Part shown: piece by piece, positions 52,378 to 62,926 of the stretch
Layout of the letters: the number at the start of each line of letters is the position of its first letter
How positions within the stretch are numbered: the stretch's first letter is position 1
Assembly: GCA_025174535.1 (NCBI GenBank)
Contig: JALBUN010000023.1
Location: forward strand, 2,170,001-2,234,000
Length of the DNA stretch: 64,000 bases
Reading direction: 5' to 3'
Source: Cantharellus purpuraceus
Lineage: Eukaryota; Basidiomycota; Agaricomycetes; Cantharellales; Hydnaceae
Notes under the pieces: model-generated
The model's input: the letters and a program-made list of their open reading frames with translations, nothing else
Databases searched by the model: none
What the model was told of the DNA's origin: nothing
Position numbers and translations under genes: made by a program

Positions 52378-52782
52378 ATGCCGCCCCGCTTGCCACAACT
52401 GACTCTGTTCACAGGGCCCAACTGTTCCCTCTGCCAGGTACGTCCATATCCTACATTACTCGCCTCCTCTCATCTGAATAAGTCGCTCCGCCAATTTCAG
52501 ATCGCAAAAGGCGAATTAGCCAAAGTACGACGAACCGTAAGCCATTAGTGCATCGCTCTTCTTTCCTGCTGTTTTGCGAGTATTTCAATATAGCATCCCT
52601 TCGACCTGAATATCGTGGACATACACGGCGAGCAGGGGAGGCCCTGGCAGAAGAGATATGCGTGGTGGATCCCGGCACTTCATCTCAACGGCAAAGAAAT
52701 TGCCAAAGGGCGATGGGACGAGACAACCGTGAGGGAGGCCTTGGAGATCTGGAAGAAAGACCGGGAGAATCCTCAGGGATAG
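52378..52782 (+). CDS. Glutaredoxin-like protein (DUF836 family)
   Basis: Small thioredoxin-fold protein of about 100 residues. Three exons: MPPRLPQLTLFTGPNCSLCQ with a CxxC-type motif (C-S-L-C), then IAKGELAKVRRT, then HPFDLNIVDIHGEQGRPWQK continuing RYAWWIPALHLNGKEIAKGR and ending KDRENPQG with TAG at 52780-52782. Family order (betaalpha with CxxC, DIxxxG..W..kY.yxIPvlH..G) matches yeast YDR286C and relatives. Role in thiol redox is inferred; no biochemical function is established for the family. The last 70 bp overlap, in another frame, the predicted start of the next gene. Confidence 0.82.
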
Positions 52783-53828
52783 GGGTAGAAGCTGGTGGCC
52801 AAGACCCGTTTTTTGTGGACTCTAAAGGGATTTCCGCAGAGGAACTCGTAACGCTTGCATCAACGGAACCTATAGTTTATGATCGTTGTAATGTCGATAT
52901 CCTGGGAACAACACCTGAAGCAGACGGTTTGCAACGTATCGATAGGTGAGTCATTTGCTAGCATATTTATTATTCGACCTGACGTCCGTACAGGCAAGGG
53001 AACAGGTGTTTTAACTGCGGTTCGCCCCAACACATCGTCACTAACTGTACAGAACCTTTGAATCGTCCCCTCATTGCGCTCTCGCGCGCAATGTTTGAGT
53101 TTTTCAGAGATCCCGGGAAAGGGGAGCCGGAACGGCTACACGAGCATGAAGAACGTAAAGCGCAGCGCCTGCGGTTCAACGAGTGCTTTGAGGCCGGGTC
53201 AATCCACGGAGAGTTGCTTCGCGACGCTCTCGGGATTGCCAAGTTCACTACCCACGAGGGCGAAGCGCGCGAGCTGCCGTGGCTGTGGTCCATGCTGGAC
53301 TGGGGCTATCCTCCCGGCTGGGTTTCAGAAGAAGATCCAAAGCTGAAGATACGCGCGCGAATGGAAGGCGAGAGCATCTGGACGGACGACCTGGATGCAG
53401 CCGTTCTTATTGACAATCCCCCGCAGCCATCGCGCGGCGGGCATCCGGATGTCTCCACCACTGACGCTACTGACGACACAGAGATATCCACAGCACCCAC
53501 AGTCACAGAACAGAGGAACGTGCCTCGACGGTGGGCACATTACCCGACGAGTCTATTTTCCTCAGAGCATCTTGCTGTGTACTCTGGTGTGCCGCTACCC
53601 CCACTTGTTCATAACGGACCTGTCGCTGTCCAAGAAGAGCAACAGGATAATGTGCCTCCTTGGCGCCGCCCTGGTGCCTTTAGTGCGTTTGGTCCGGCCG
53701 GTTGGCAAGAGTATGCAAAAGAGACGCATTTCACAGCACATACTCGCATGCTAGATTTCCCCGTGCGTGGTGATGGCAACAAAGGGGACGAAGACGCCGC
53801 TCAGAGCGATATGGATTTGTCAGAGTAA
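52713..53828 (+). CDS. CCHC zinc knuckle + PSP domain protein (ZCCHC8-like)
   Basis: Probable nuclear RNA-surveillance or splicing factor. The zinc knuckle is CFNCGSPQHIVTNC, joined by a 48-nt intron from LQRIDR to QGNRCFNC. A PSP domain follows: SIHGELLRDALGI, then ELPWLWSMLDWGYPPGWVS with the typical W-x-x-M-x-x-x-G-x-P-P-G-(Y/W) ending. In humans ZCCHC8 is the scaffold of the NEXT complex that feeds RNA to the exosome. The C-terminus is disordered and ends DAAQSDMDLSE. The only in-frame ATG before the knuckle exon (52713, MGRDNREGGLGD) lies inside the glutaredoxin gene, so either the genes overlap by 70 bp or a first exon is missing from my model. Confidence 0.75.
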
Positions 53829-54216
53829 CAAGCATTGCAGGAAATGCCAATTGTTCCCTATCCTGCTCCCATGCGGGAGCGGTGCGGACGATTACGTGCA
53901 TTAGCTGTACATAGTCATAGTTTGGAAAACCAACATCCAGAATGTGTTCGCACCCAAAGCGGAAGAGACGGCAAGAATAGCATGGGGGTCTGTACATATA
54001 TGTAGCAATCGCGGTGGATTCTGGCAAGAATAATCGTGTCGTGTGCAGGGAGACGTATCAATGGGGAATGTATGCAGAGTGGGATTGGTGGTAGATGCAG
54101 GTAGAAAAGAACGTGTCCGTGACAAAAGGTTGAGACGGATATTAAGACGGAATATCATAACACTTGACGTGTATGAATTATTTATTGAAAAACTGATGTA
54201 GGAGAAGAGGCATTTT
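53829..54216. other. Convergent 3' region
   Basis: Between the ZCCHC8-like (+) and Ser/Thr-rich TM (-) genes. AT-rich towards 54150-54200; no gene seen. Confidence 0.5.
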
Positions 54217-55846
54217 TCAAGTCGGCGTATAGGCAGGAGGCTCGTTTCCTTCTGGATGCGGTGGCCGCTGATCGGGTTCAGTCGCCGGCCCTGCGTCGGT
54301 ATGGACCGTCACAGCATCAAGACCCTTTGCAGACGGCGGTCTATTCGGATTACGCTTCCTGATCGGCGGTGGATGAGACTCGGTAGCTGGGGCCAGACTA
54401 GCAGACGACCCGCTGTTGATGCTTGACGATGGGGGCACTGGAGCAGCTGCGCCCGGCGGCAGAGACGCCAACAATCGACGCTTTTCAGCTGCCGGAGAGG
54501 TCCGCGGCCGTGGGACAGATTCCGCCAATGTGGCAGACGTCGTTGCATTCTGTAGTGTTCCGCCTGCAGAGTGTGGCCTGGGACTGGGAAGCGTGGGTTG
54601 TGACCTGGCTGCAGCCAAGTTATTTGGAGGGTCAAAAGACCACGCGCTAGGAGTTCTTGAGTGGTTGACAGGCCGTTCGAGAAGAGGGCGGGTAGAGGCA
54701 GCACCACTGGAAGCGGTCGACAAAGTAGGGCGTACATGGCCGATTGCACTGGCCGAACCCAAATCCGATAATGAGCGGGAGATGACGGCCGGAGAAAGCT
54801 CGATTCCGGATGAGGAACGGGAGTGCTGTGGAGGTGCATTGAGAAGCGAAAGGGAATTGGCGGGTGAATGGCCCTGGTTGACTGCTCCCAATGGGGGACT
54901 GCCTGGGGGACTACTTGGGGGAGTTGGGGAGGCGGAATGACCAACAAGACCGTACTTTGGGACAAGGATGAGTGATCGAGTCGTTGAGCAAGCAAAGAGA
55001 CATACGTGATATGGCCTGGGCTGCACGTCGCCGTCAATAGACATACGAGAACGTGGCTTTTCTGCATCCTGTTGCTCATCGAATATGTCCCTCCATCGCC
55101 TTGATCGGCGCCTGGAGCCATCCAGCTCGTCAGGTCACGTGCATGCAAAGCGATGTTAGGGCTCACCAGATGTACCAGATGCCCCCAATTACTGCCAGTG
55201 CGATGACGCCGCCAACTACACCACCGACTATGGGAGCAATCTTGGAGGACGACGACCCGCCTCCACTGCTGTGGTTCAAGGAAGGGGAGGGTTCACCTGA
55301 CAACACGGTCGACGAGGGAGGCAAAGTGGAGGTGACAACGACCTGGGTCGTTACGACGTTACCATCTGACAATGTGGTTATAGAGGAGGACGAGATGAGT
55401 GAGGTCGCAGCCGGTGTGGATGATGGAGGGGCTGGCGTGGACTGTGGAGTTTGGGAGGCCGAAGCACTGCTGCTGCTGCTGCTGCTGCTGGACGGGGGAC
55501 TCGGGGTGCAGGATGTGGAAAACAAGGTGCGGGTAGGATTCGATGTAGTAAACGTCACCGGGACTGTAATAGTAACTGGGACAGAAATAGTAGACGTCGA
55601 GGCTGACGGACGTGTTAGCTACGGGGCCATGAGCATGCTTGTCTGCGCACCGGCACCAGTGACGAGCACTGTCCCTGTGGAGCATGCTGAATTAGAAGAG
55701 TTGGCTGAACAAACGGTGGTCGTGCTCGTGGCTACGGCGGGGGGTAGAGTGGTGAGTGCGGTGGAAAAAGAGGTGGAGAGAGAAGCAGAGGTGGTGGTGA
55801 GCACCTGGAACTGGGTCTCTGTTGGGACTGTGGCACACGAGGACAT
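54217..55846 (-). CDS. Ser/Thr-rich single-pass membrane protein (mucin-like sensor type)
   Basis: Unknown function. The start at 55846 gives MSSCATVPTETQFQVLTTTS; an intron of about 47 nt removes an internal stop and joins VLVTGA to ASTSTISVPVTITVPVTF. The outer part is almost all Ser, Thr, Pro and Val, including nine Ser encoded by a triplet repeat, so strong O-glycosylation is expected. The TM segment is KIAPIVGGVVGGVIALAVIG with GIWYIW, followed across an intron by basic RRRSRRWRDIF. The cytosolic part is disordered, with YGLVGHSASPTPPSSPPG and ending GNEPPAYTPT (a PPxY motif, a possible WW/arrestin ligand). The outline matches wall-stress sensors and other fungal mucin-like receptors. 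No SH3, unlike the genes at 24.5 and 31.5 kb. Confidence 0.7.
55467..55490. repeat. (CTG)8 trinucleotide repeat, coding for poly-Ser on the minus strand
   Basis: Eight perfect CTG units at 55467-55490; read on the minus strand as AGC codons they give most of a nine-Ser run in the outer domain of the membrane protein. Confidence 0.85.
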
Positions 55847-56192
55847 GGCCCAAGTCGGGGACGTAGGGGGGAGAGAAAGAAAGCAATTGGGGGTCTGCAC
55901 CTGGCGCTTTTGCCGCCGTGAGTTCCGGGACACCGAGCTCTTGCCTCGAGGCGGTGCTCAGGGACTAATATTTATGTGCTCTCAGGCCAGATCAGCGATC
56001 CGTCTGGCATCTAGACTGACGGGTTAGCCATTGGGACTAGCACCTCGGCTGCGCTCAGGCCCATGCACCGGTTTGACATCCAATCTCGAGTACGGTAGCC
56101 TATTGTTTCAATGTTTGGCGACCAGCGCCTATGTTGTCGACGCGTTGGACTGCAGAGTCGCGTCCACAGACAAGAAGCAGGCTCTGGTCCTG

Positions 56193-59100
56193 ATGCTAGC
56201 ATCCTCATCCCGTCCCTTTTCTCCCCCACATTCCATCGTCTCCTCCACACAGGGCGTCTCCTCCTCTCTCCAGCTCAAGAAGGTCGTCGTCGAGGGTCGT
56301 TCCAAACACGATGGCGCGTCTCTCCGAATGTATCTCAAGGTAGGCTCTCCCCTTGCCGTCCCCCCCAGTGCTTCATCTTTCGCGCAGCTCTCCGTCGCCG
56401 TAGACACTATCCAGCCTGGCGCATCAATACCCCTCTTCCCAGGCAAGTCTCTCCCTGTTCGTTCGCGTGCACGACGCTCACTTCTGTGTTCTCCAGAAAA
56501 CAACATTCGTATAACACAGTCAAAAGTACATCCCCTCGACGATCGCTCCGTCCCCTACCATTTCTCCGCAACAGACCACCCGCTTCTGCAGAAGACCGCC
56601 ATGGCTTTGCAGCTCGGACCAAAGTCTTCACGATCATACCACACGTTGTTTCCCCACAGATCCCCCACACTAGACCCCGCTCTGCCACCAGGTTCGCGTC
56701 GCAGCCGCGACGGCCACCCCTCGCCACCTGTCCCTCCTCCAAACGACGAGCGCCACACAGGGTACATCCTCGTCAGCGGTTACAGCGTCACCCTGGTGCT
56801 CCCAAAGGAGTTTCCCCCAAAGGCCCAGCTGCCTGCCGCAGATGCAGACAGCGATGGGGACGATGGCTATGCCAACCAGGTGCACTCGCCATGGATGTCG
56901 CGCAGTTCCCGGCGGTCCTCCTCATTTTTCCACAAGAACCATCTCCACATGATGGCAGGTCTAGAGCTATTTATACCTTATGTGCTCACACCGCCGAAAG
57001 GCCCTTTCCTGGTCCGTCACTCTTTGCTCCTTTCGCCCCATGGCTAAACCGTGAATAACAGATATCCATTCCGGTCCCTCGCTGTCTTGATAACCATTTG
57101 AAACTACGCATCTCCACACCATCCGTCGGTGCTTCCTCTCCCAATGTCCCTCGTGGCTCATTTACCTCGACCTCCTCCGAGGACGATACACCCGGCTGGG
57201 ACTTTCTTACAGACCCTCCCGTGTCGCGCAGATTCGACAAGTCGCTCCGCCGGACACCCTATCGTCAATCTGCCGACGAAGAGCAATCAGACACGCCCAG
57301 CGTCCCCTCCACACCTGGCACAGAGCTTATCCAGGGCGCTTACCAGAGCACAGATGTTCTGCATGTGCGTTGGGCACCGCCCCTGGGCAAGAGATCCACC
57401 GTGCCCAAAACGGAAGACGGCTTGCGCAGGGCCAACATTGAGCGCACAGTGGGCAAAATGAAAAGCGAGGTTCTGGGGAGGGACCGACATAGTCTGACGC
57501 TAGGTATCACGTATGATGGAGTATGTTCTGGCCTATGGCATCCTGGTGTCGCCACTATTTTGTGCATGGACGTTGCGCTTGATATCAATGGTCGGAGGGT
57601 GTCGTGGGTAGAGAACAGCACGGCTGGGTGGGCCGTGACGGGTACAGACGCCTTTGGAGGGTTATACCTTGAAGCGTCTCCCCCGGGCTCCTTGTCTCGC
57701 AAGAGCTCTTTCGAGTCGACCCAGTCGAGCACCTTTCTCTCGACATTGGCTAACAGACCCTTGGTGACTCCGGCGCGGGGATCCGCGTCTCTCTTACGCG
57801 CGCCACTGCCAAACGAAAACACACCAGAGTATTCCTTCGAGACCTCTCCCAGCGGAACGCCTCCTACCGTGGGTCCGTCTTCCAATATTCCTAAACCTGC
57901 GACCAGTCAAGAGACAAGGGTGTCGTCCAGACCGGAGGTCGCCCCGGGCAAGCCTGTCACTCTAAAAGTGAATCTGCTCAAGTTGCTACCTCCCGCCCAG
58001 AATGAGCTCTGCTTTAGCATTCGCGGCGTCGTTTCCATAGATGTCGAAGAGGAAGACTTTGTGCCCCTGCCCACCTTTCACGTTCTGGGCTCGGACAGGG
58101 AGAAGATTGATACGGTCGTTTCCTCGCATGCCACTGACACGATTGTTCAGCTTGGGTCGCAGGTCGCAAATACGCCGCGGCGAACCCTTCGGGTGGGAGA
58201 AGAAGTGCGCTGCGAAGAGGGTGTGGGCCTTGTTCTGCGACCATGGGAATCCCCCGCAGGGCCCAGTTCATCACCATCCATGTCAAGGACCCCTGCTTCC
58301 TCTCGTATTCACTCGAAAGTGAATCCTCCGCACGTCGAGACCGCATCCCACGCAGTCACGATAACAAAGTCCCCACACGCGAACCAACCTGTGGATCTTC
58401 CTTGCGTATTGACAACGGTGACGCCACTGGTTCACTCGGCGGAACATACGCATTGTGTAAGAGTGCACATCCCCTTTTATTCTCTCGACGCAGATACCAT
58501 CGAGTTTGGACTAGCCCTGCCGCAGCAGTCGGTTGCGCTCGCGAGGACACCTGGAGTCGACATTCTGTATGCCAGCTATGCGGGGCGGCAGGTCCACGCC
58601 GAGTTGCGTCCTCGAGGGATGCCTCCTCCCAGACCCACCTTACCAGATGCGCCAGCGGAGAGCCAGATCGTGGGTGAGATCCAGTTTCTCGTTGTCGTGC
58701 ACTTGGAGGACGTCGAGGCCGATGCGGGGCCGGTCGAGGTTGTGTATCTGGTAGGGGACAAGGACAGTGCGCCGCGCAGCGTTGCGGCCAAGAATAAGGG
58801 CAAAGGCAAAGAAGACATTGGCGTCGATGTTTTGCTGCCGTGTTTTGAGCTGCCCGTAGCTCGCTACGAGGTGGAGATCGACTGCCCATCAAGTGCGTCG
58901 TCGATCTTGTATGCCAATTACATTATCTCTGAGACTTGTTTCGATAGACTTTACTCCCCACGTCAGGTACTCGACGCTCCCCAATCATCACGTCAGGTAC
59001 TCGACGCTCCCCAATCATCACGTCACGCAGGCAAAGGCTCCCAAGCTTGCGCACTTTCGGTTGCCCGCTGGCTTCTTTCCAGCCTTGTCATTGTCGTTGG

Positions 59101-59660
59101 CTCCTTCGGAGACCATCCCTCATAGCAGACAATGGGCATCACGGAGAATCACGAGTGCTGCCTACAGTGCTGTGGCACATCTGACTTTCCTAACTCTACT
59201 CTATCTCGTCGTTAGCATGAGCTACGAGGTGCGGCAAGTGCGAGACACCATGCAGGCCGCCGCTCAGGCTCTGGCCAACGGTGTGCCATACTCGGACATG
59301 TACTGGGGAGGTGGCGGCAATCCTTTCGGCAGCGACCGGTGGTGGACACCAGACCCGGTTGTCCCCACGGTGCCCACGGAGACTGCCACTACCACGTCTT
59401 CTGCATCGTGGAAAAAAGAAACTGTACAGCCTGGCACGCCCACCATTAATCTCGCAGAAGCTACCCCCATTCCCGAGCGGAAGCCGCTACCCACACCAGC
59501 CAAGGGGGGACGCCATGCTCTCATCCCATTACCAGCTGTGTCATTTCTGTCGTTGAAGTTGCCCCTTTCTGTCAAAACGAAGGAGTTGATCGTCAAGGGC
59601 CTCATGAAGGCGTGGTATGTTGTACGGAAAGCGTGGAACTTTCCGATGGATCCTGACTGA
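56193..59660 (+). CDS. Large membrane-anchored protein of unknown function
   Basis: Not recognised. The start at 56193 gives MLASSSRPFSPPHSIVSSTQ, then KVVVEGRSKHDGASLRMYLK and, after small introns, NNIRITQSKVHPLDDRSVPY. A beta-rich stretch reads TGYILVSGYSVTLVLPKEFP, then PYVLTPPKGPFL joined to ISIPVPRCLDNHLKLRI. A long middle region alternates Ser/Pro linkers with beta-type blocks (HSLTLGITYDGVCSGLWHPG, NELCFSIRGVVSIDVEEEDF, CVRVHIPFYSLDADTIEFGL). Near 58900-59030 an intron plus a 30-bp tandem duplication lead into AHFRLPAGFFPALSL, a TM helix VAHLTFLTLLYLVVSM and a coiled-coil start SYEVRQVRDTMQAAAQAL. Ends WNFPMDPD. About 1,050 residues, single TM near the C-terminus. Exons before 56900 are uncertain. 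Confidence 0.65.
58961..59020. repeat. Perfect 30-bp tandem duplication inside a coding gene
   Basis: Two identical 30-bp units (58961-58990 and 58991-59020) with a 5-bp remnant after. In the gene's frame each unit adds ten residues (RYSTLPNHHV). Each unit also begins with CGTCAG|GTACTC, which looks like an exon end plus 5' splice site. Confidence 0.85.
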
Positions 59661-59711
59661 AAGCACCGTTGCCACATCTGATGTATTAGCCATATTGTTT
59701 AACAATGTTCT

Positions 59712-61046
59712 CTATTCTAGTCTCTTCTGCGTGATCATGTCGCTTAACGTGCTCAATAATTGAGCTCCGTCTTCCGCAGGCATTGGGCTCGTTTGGCGGC
59801 GAAATACGTCTACTTTCTCAACGAGCTTGCGATAATTTCCGGGGACCAAGACGGCTTTTCCGCGGCCCGTGCCCATCCAGGCCACATAGTCCCACGAACC
59901 CAACGGGTGGGGATTAGAACTACTGGCTTTCGCCACTTGAAGAGTGCGGAACTCGATATGCCTGAATTTGGTGTCTTGCGCCTTCTCGGGGACACGCCCG
60001 ACCACCGACGGGGCACCATAAATTTGTATTCTATCCACTCTGAAGAAGCCCTTCCCCTGCTCGCGATTTCGACGCGGCGATTGGTCGGTTCCAAAGTCGG
60101 TCGGCATTATCGTCCGCGTACCATACTCCTTCAGCTCGCCGATGAGGCCACCGACCCCAATGAGGTCAATCTTTTTCTCGAGGTGTGATCTGTTGTATCG
60201 CTCCGCACGGCTCTGCGCAATGTCGCGGCCAGGGGCTGGTTTGTGCAAGTAATGGGCCTGCAAGGGGGACATGAAAGTGTATTCGAGACCGGCGAATTTG
60301 TGCGCGACACGTTCGAGGCGTCTTGACTCGTTGGACTCGAGGTCTTGAGCTGCATGTTCCGCCAAAAAGTCGGCGTGTAGTTGGCTCGGACCCAGTGAGG
60401 AAGCATACATGTCGATTTCTCCTGACCCAGCGCGTTTGAGGACAGCTGCCTGTTTCTCCGACTCCAACTTTTTGGTACGATGAACAGGAAGGAGCTGCTG
60501 TTGCTCCCTATTCTGCTGTTCCTGCTCTTTCCAGCGTTTCTCCAGGAACTTTTTGAACTCGGGCCGAAGTGCGCGCACCCGCTTTAGATACTTTTCAAAC
60601 TGTTTAGGTGACATGGCGTCAAACTGTGGTATCTTGTTGTAGGGGTCTGACACGCGTTGCTCTCGCTGTCGCTCCCGGCCTGGTTCCAAGCCAGCCACAC
60701 CTGCCCTGTCGAATTCGCTGTCGACCGACCACGTATGTTTGTTCTCCCATTGGGCTACTGACGCAACCTCGAGCTTCTTTCCAAGTTCCTCCCATCGTCT
60801 CATCCAGCGTGCGGAAGATTCAGCGCTATTCCATTCCGTCTGTTGCTCTGGAGAGTCCACGCTTCGGACCGTAATGAAGCCAACGCGACGTCTATTGGGA
60901 AGAGGCCGCTTGAAACCCCAGTTGCCGCGATGCGCATGACCACCATGGGTCGTGTATACTTGGCTGATATGTGGATCGTATGAAGCAAATTTTGAGCGTC
61001 GCAAGAGTGCAGCAAACGGCGAAGGAGCAGTCTGACTGACAGGCAT
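59712..61046 (-). CDS. MRP51: Mitochondrial 37S ribosomal protein Mrp51 (bS1m)
   Basis: Small-subunit mitoribosome protein. Single exon of about 444 residues. The start at 61046 gives MPVSQTAPSPFAALLRRSKF, followed by ASYDPHISQVYTTHGGHAHR and GNWGFKRPLPNRRR, the family's conserved opening. TEWNSAESSARWMRRWEELG is also typical. The middle is highly charged and helical (FEKYLKRVRALRPEFKKFL), followed by GLEYTFMSPLQAHYLHKPAP and a C-terminal beta-rich part (RIQIYGAPSVVGRVPEK). The upstream frame extension to 61226 has no ATG. Convergent with the preceding gene, stop codons 51 bp apart. Confidence 0.82.
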   Translation of the reverse strand: MPVSQTAPSPFAALLRRSKFASYDPHISQVYTTHGGHAHRGNWGFKRPLPNRRRVGFITVRSVDSPEQQTEWNSAESSARWMRRWEELGKKLEVASVAQWENKHTWSVDSEFDRAGVAGLEPGRERQREQRVSDPYNKIPQFDAMSPKQFEKYLKRVRALRPEFKKFLEKRWKEQEQQNREQQQLLPVHRTKKLESEKQAAVLKRAGSGEIDMYASSLGPSQLHADFLAEHAAQDLESNESRRLERVAHKFAGLEYTFMSPLQAHYLHKPAPGRDIAQSRAERYNRSHLEKKIDLIGVGGLIGELKEYGTRTIMPTDFGTDQSPRRNREQGKGFFRVDRIQIYGAPSVVGRVPEKAQDTKFRHIEFRTLQVAKASSSNPHPLGSWDYVAWMGTGRGKAVLVPGNYRKLVEKVDVFRRQTSPMPAEDGAQLLSTLSDMITQKRLE

Positions 61047-61749
61047 GCTCCTACGGGGTTTCAAACTCCGACGACTTATATAATCTGGATAGTTGCGTGA
61101 AGATTTCTTTTTCTTGTAAACTACGACGGCCAAATTACCGCGAGATGACCTGTCTGCTGCAAAGGTGCACAGAACGTTATTATCTTGCGGTCCAGACAAC
61201 TGTCGCAGAGCAATCTTTGCTTGCACATAAAACAGTCTTTGCTGATGCTCTTCCCACTGGTTGAGGAGTCATGACGCTGGATCACCTGGTGCCAATCTAC
61301 ATCACACGTTCTGTTTTGCCTTGACTTGCTTGGTGAGTGCCTTTACGTCGTTTGTTTTTTTGGTCCTTTTTTCGAGCCGGGGATGATCCTTCTGGTAAAC
61401 CGGGACACACCCGCGCGCCCTCTTTTGAGGCGTCAGAGATCGTCAGGCCATTGTTATGTCCGACGACGACGGGTGTGAGTGGGGAATTTTAAGGCGAGTC
61501 TGAGGCTCGTGGGCTCGCTGCATCATGTTTCGATTCAGTTTCCCAAGATTCCAACTGACTTGTGTGTTCCAGGAGTCCCTAGCTCGTTATCGATGTTTAT
61601 TTATTGGTAGTTCATATTAAATTATGTAATTGAATGTTGATGTCGTGACGTGACACTACGTGACTTAGCGCGCAATTGAAAGTTGTTTTCTGCCACCGCT
61701 TGCCCGATAGACGTTGCCTGTCCTCCAGTCGTTTTCCACGTCTAGAGTC
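61047..61749. other. 0.7-kb divergent intergenic region
   Basis: Promoters of MRP51 (-) and CKS1 (+). AT-rich near 61600-61640; a CACGTGA-like TGACGTGACACTACGTGAC stretch precedes CKS1 at about 61645-61664. Confidence 0.45.
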
Positions 61750-62246
61750 ATGCCCAACAACAAGCCCAACCCTCCCAAACCCAAGCCTAAGCTTCCCACA
61801 TGGGAGGAGTGCATCGAAAAGTCTGTTCAAGATGGTGTGCCAATACCCACGTCACTAACAACAGCCACTCCCTCTAGAATACATTATTCGGAACGGTACT
61901 CGGACGACTTGTTTGACTATCGACATGTCATCCTGCCCAAGCCACTCCTCAAGATGATTCCTAAACAATACTACGAAGACCCACAGCGTCCAGAGGTGCT
62001 GCGGTTACTCCGCGATGAAGAGTGGCGTGGTATCGGAATCACACAAAGTTTGGGCTGGGAGCACTACGAAGTCCATGGTGAGCCGGTTCTTGCTGCCATC
62101 TCCCCCTGCTGCGTGTTCTTGACTGATCCACACATGTTGTACCAATTGCAGCTCCCGAACCGCACGTCCTCCTCTTCCGTCGACCAAAGGATTATGTACC
62201 ACCGAACACCGATGTAAATGGCAACGCCAAGACAAAGAAGAAGTGA
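61750..62246 (+). CDS. CKS1: Cyclin-dependent kinase regulatory subunit Cks1/Suc1
   Basis: Small Cdk1-binding protein that docks phosphorylated substrates. Two exons separated by an 82-nt intron. The start at 61750 gives [20 protein letters not shown], an N-terminal extension. The conserved core reads [49 protein letters not shown], then HYEVH rejoined across the intron to [12 protein letters not shown]. The HxPEPHxLLFRRP signature is complete. The C-terminus is short and Lys-rich, ending TGA at 62244-62246. About 138 residues. Confidence 0.95.
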
Positions 62247-62465
62247 AGGGACGTGTTTCCGTTGTTCATATATGTTGACGTGTTTCTCGGTCCAAGATTG
62301 TAGAATGCTCCACCGCTCCATTGATATCCAACTGCTGTGTATGTTTCATGTTACGCTGACCTATGTTCCAATCAAACCACTTCTGTTTCATATGATATAC
62401 ACTCCTGGTGCCAAAGGAAAGTACATGGTTGGGCATGCATGATGGATGATTTCCCGGATTAATGA

Positions 62466-62862
62466 CTACTCAGCATACACTAAAGCTTCGAGCGCCTTGA
62501 GCGTGTCGCCATTAGTCGCGACGAGTGCTCGCTCTGCTTCTTGTCGGGGTACCTCAAGCTCTTTCACCTGTGCATGTAAGAGTCAGCTCAAGCTGCATGG
62601 AAGGATCGTGACATGAGGCTCACGATGAGATCGACGTCCTCCTTCTTGACTGCATGGACTTCCTTGGCTGCTCTGGGAGGAGGCTTGTCGAAGAGACCGC
62701 TCCTGAACGCGTCGTCCATTCGCTGTTTCGAGTATGCAAAGCCGTCGCCAAACTGTGTTGGTGTTGAGAGAACAGTTCTTGTAACCATTAACGCTACACA
62801 ACACTCACATTCACGATGACTTCAGGCTCTGGTCGACCATTAGGCCGTGTTATACTCGCCAT
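62466..62862 (-). CDS. HYPK: HYPK-like UBA-fold protein (NatA-associated)
   Basis: Likely ribosome/NatA-associated chaperone regulator. Three exons: MASITRPNGRPEPEVIVN, then FGDGFAYSKQRMDDAFRSGL with FDKPPPRAAKEVHAVKKEDV, then VKELEVPRQEAERALVATNG and DTLKALEALVYAE with TAG at 62466-62468. The order of a short disordered N-terminus, the (V/K)KKEDVxLIVxELE motif and the UBA-like three-helix C-terminus (ERALxxxxGDxxxALxxLV) matches HYPK and the NAC-alpha UBA. About 90 residues; no NAC domain is present, so not NAC-alpha itself. Head to head with TIM54, 64 bp between starts. Confidence 0.78.
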
Positions 62863-62926
62863 GGCGTAGCGGAGTTGGTGACAATCCACTGCCCTTGGCG
62901 CTGCTTACGGCAGCACCAAAAATCTG

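Noticed and set aside
52690..52860. Fusion of the glutaredoxin-like and ZCCHC8-like genes
   Set aside because: Introns tested by eye from the GTGAGG donor in the glutaredoxin exon all lead to stops before the zinc-knuckle frame.
55053..56027. Long plus-strand frame of 324 codons
   Set aside because: Antisense of the Ser/Thr-rich minus-strand membrane protein; its Val/Glu/Thr-rich product mirrors the Ser/Thr/Val codons and has no domain.
58014..58892. Minus-strand frames of 110-178 codons
   Set aside because: Shadows of the large plus-strand gene; Arg/Pro/Ser composition typical of antisense frames.
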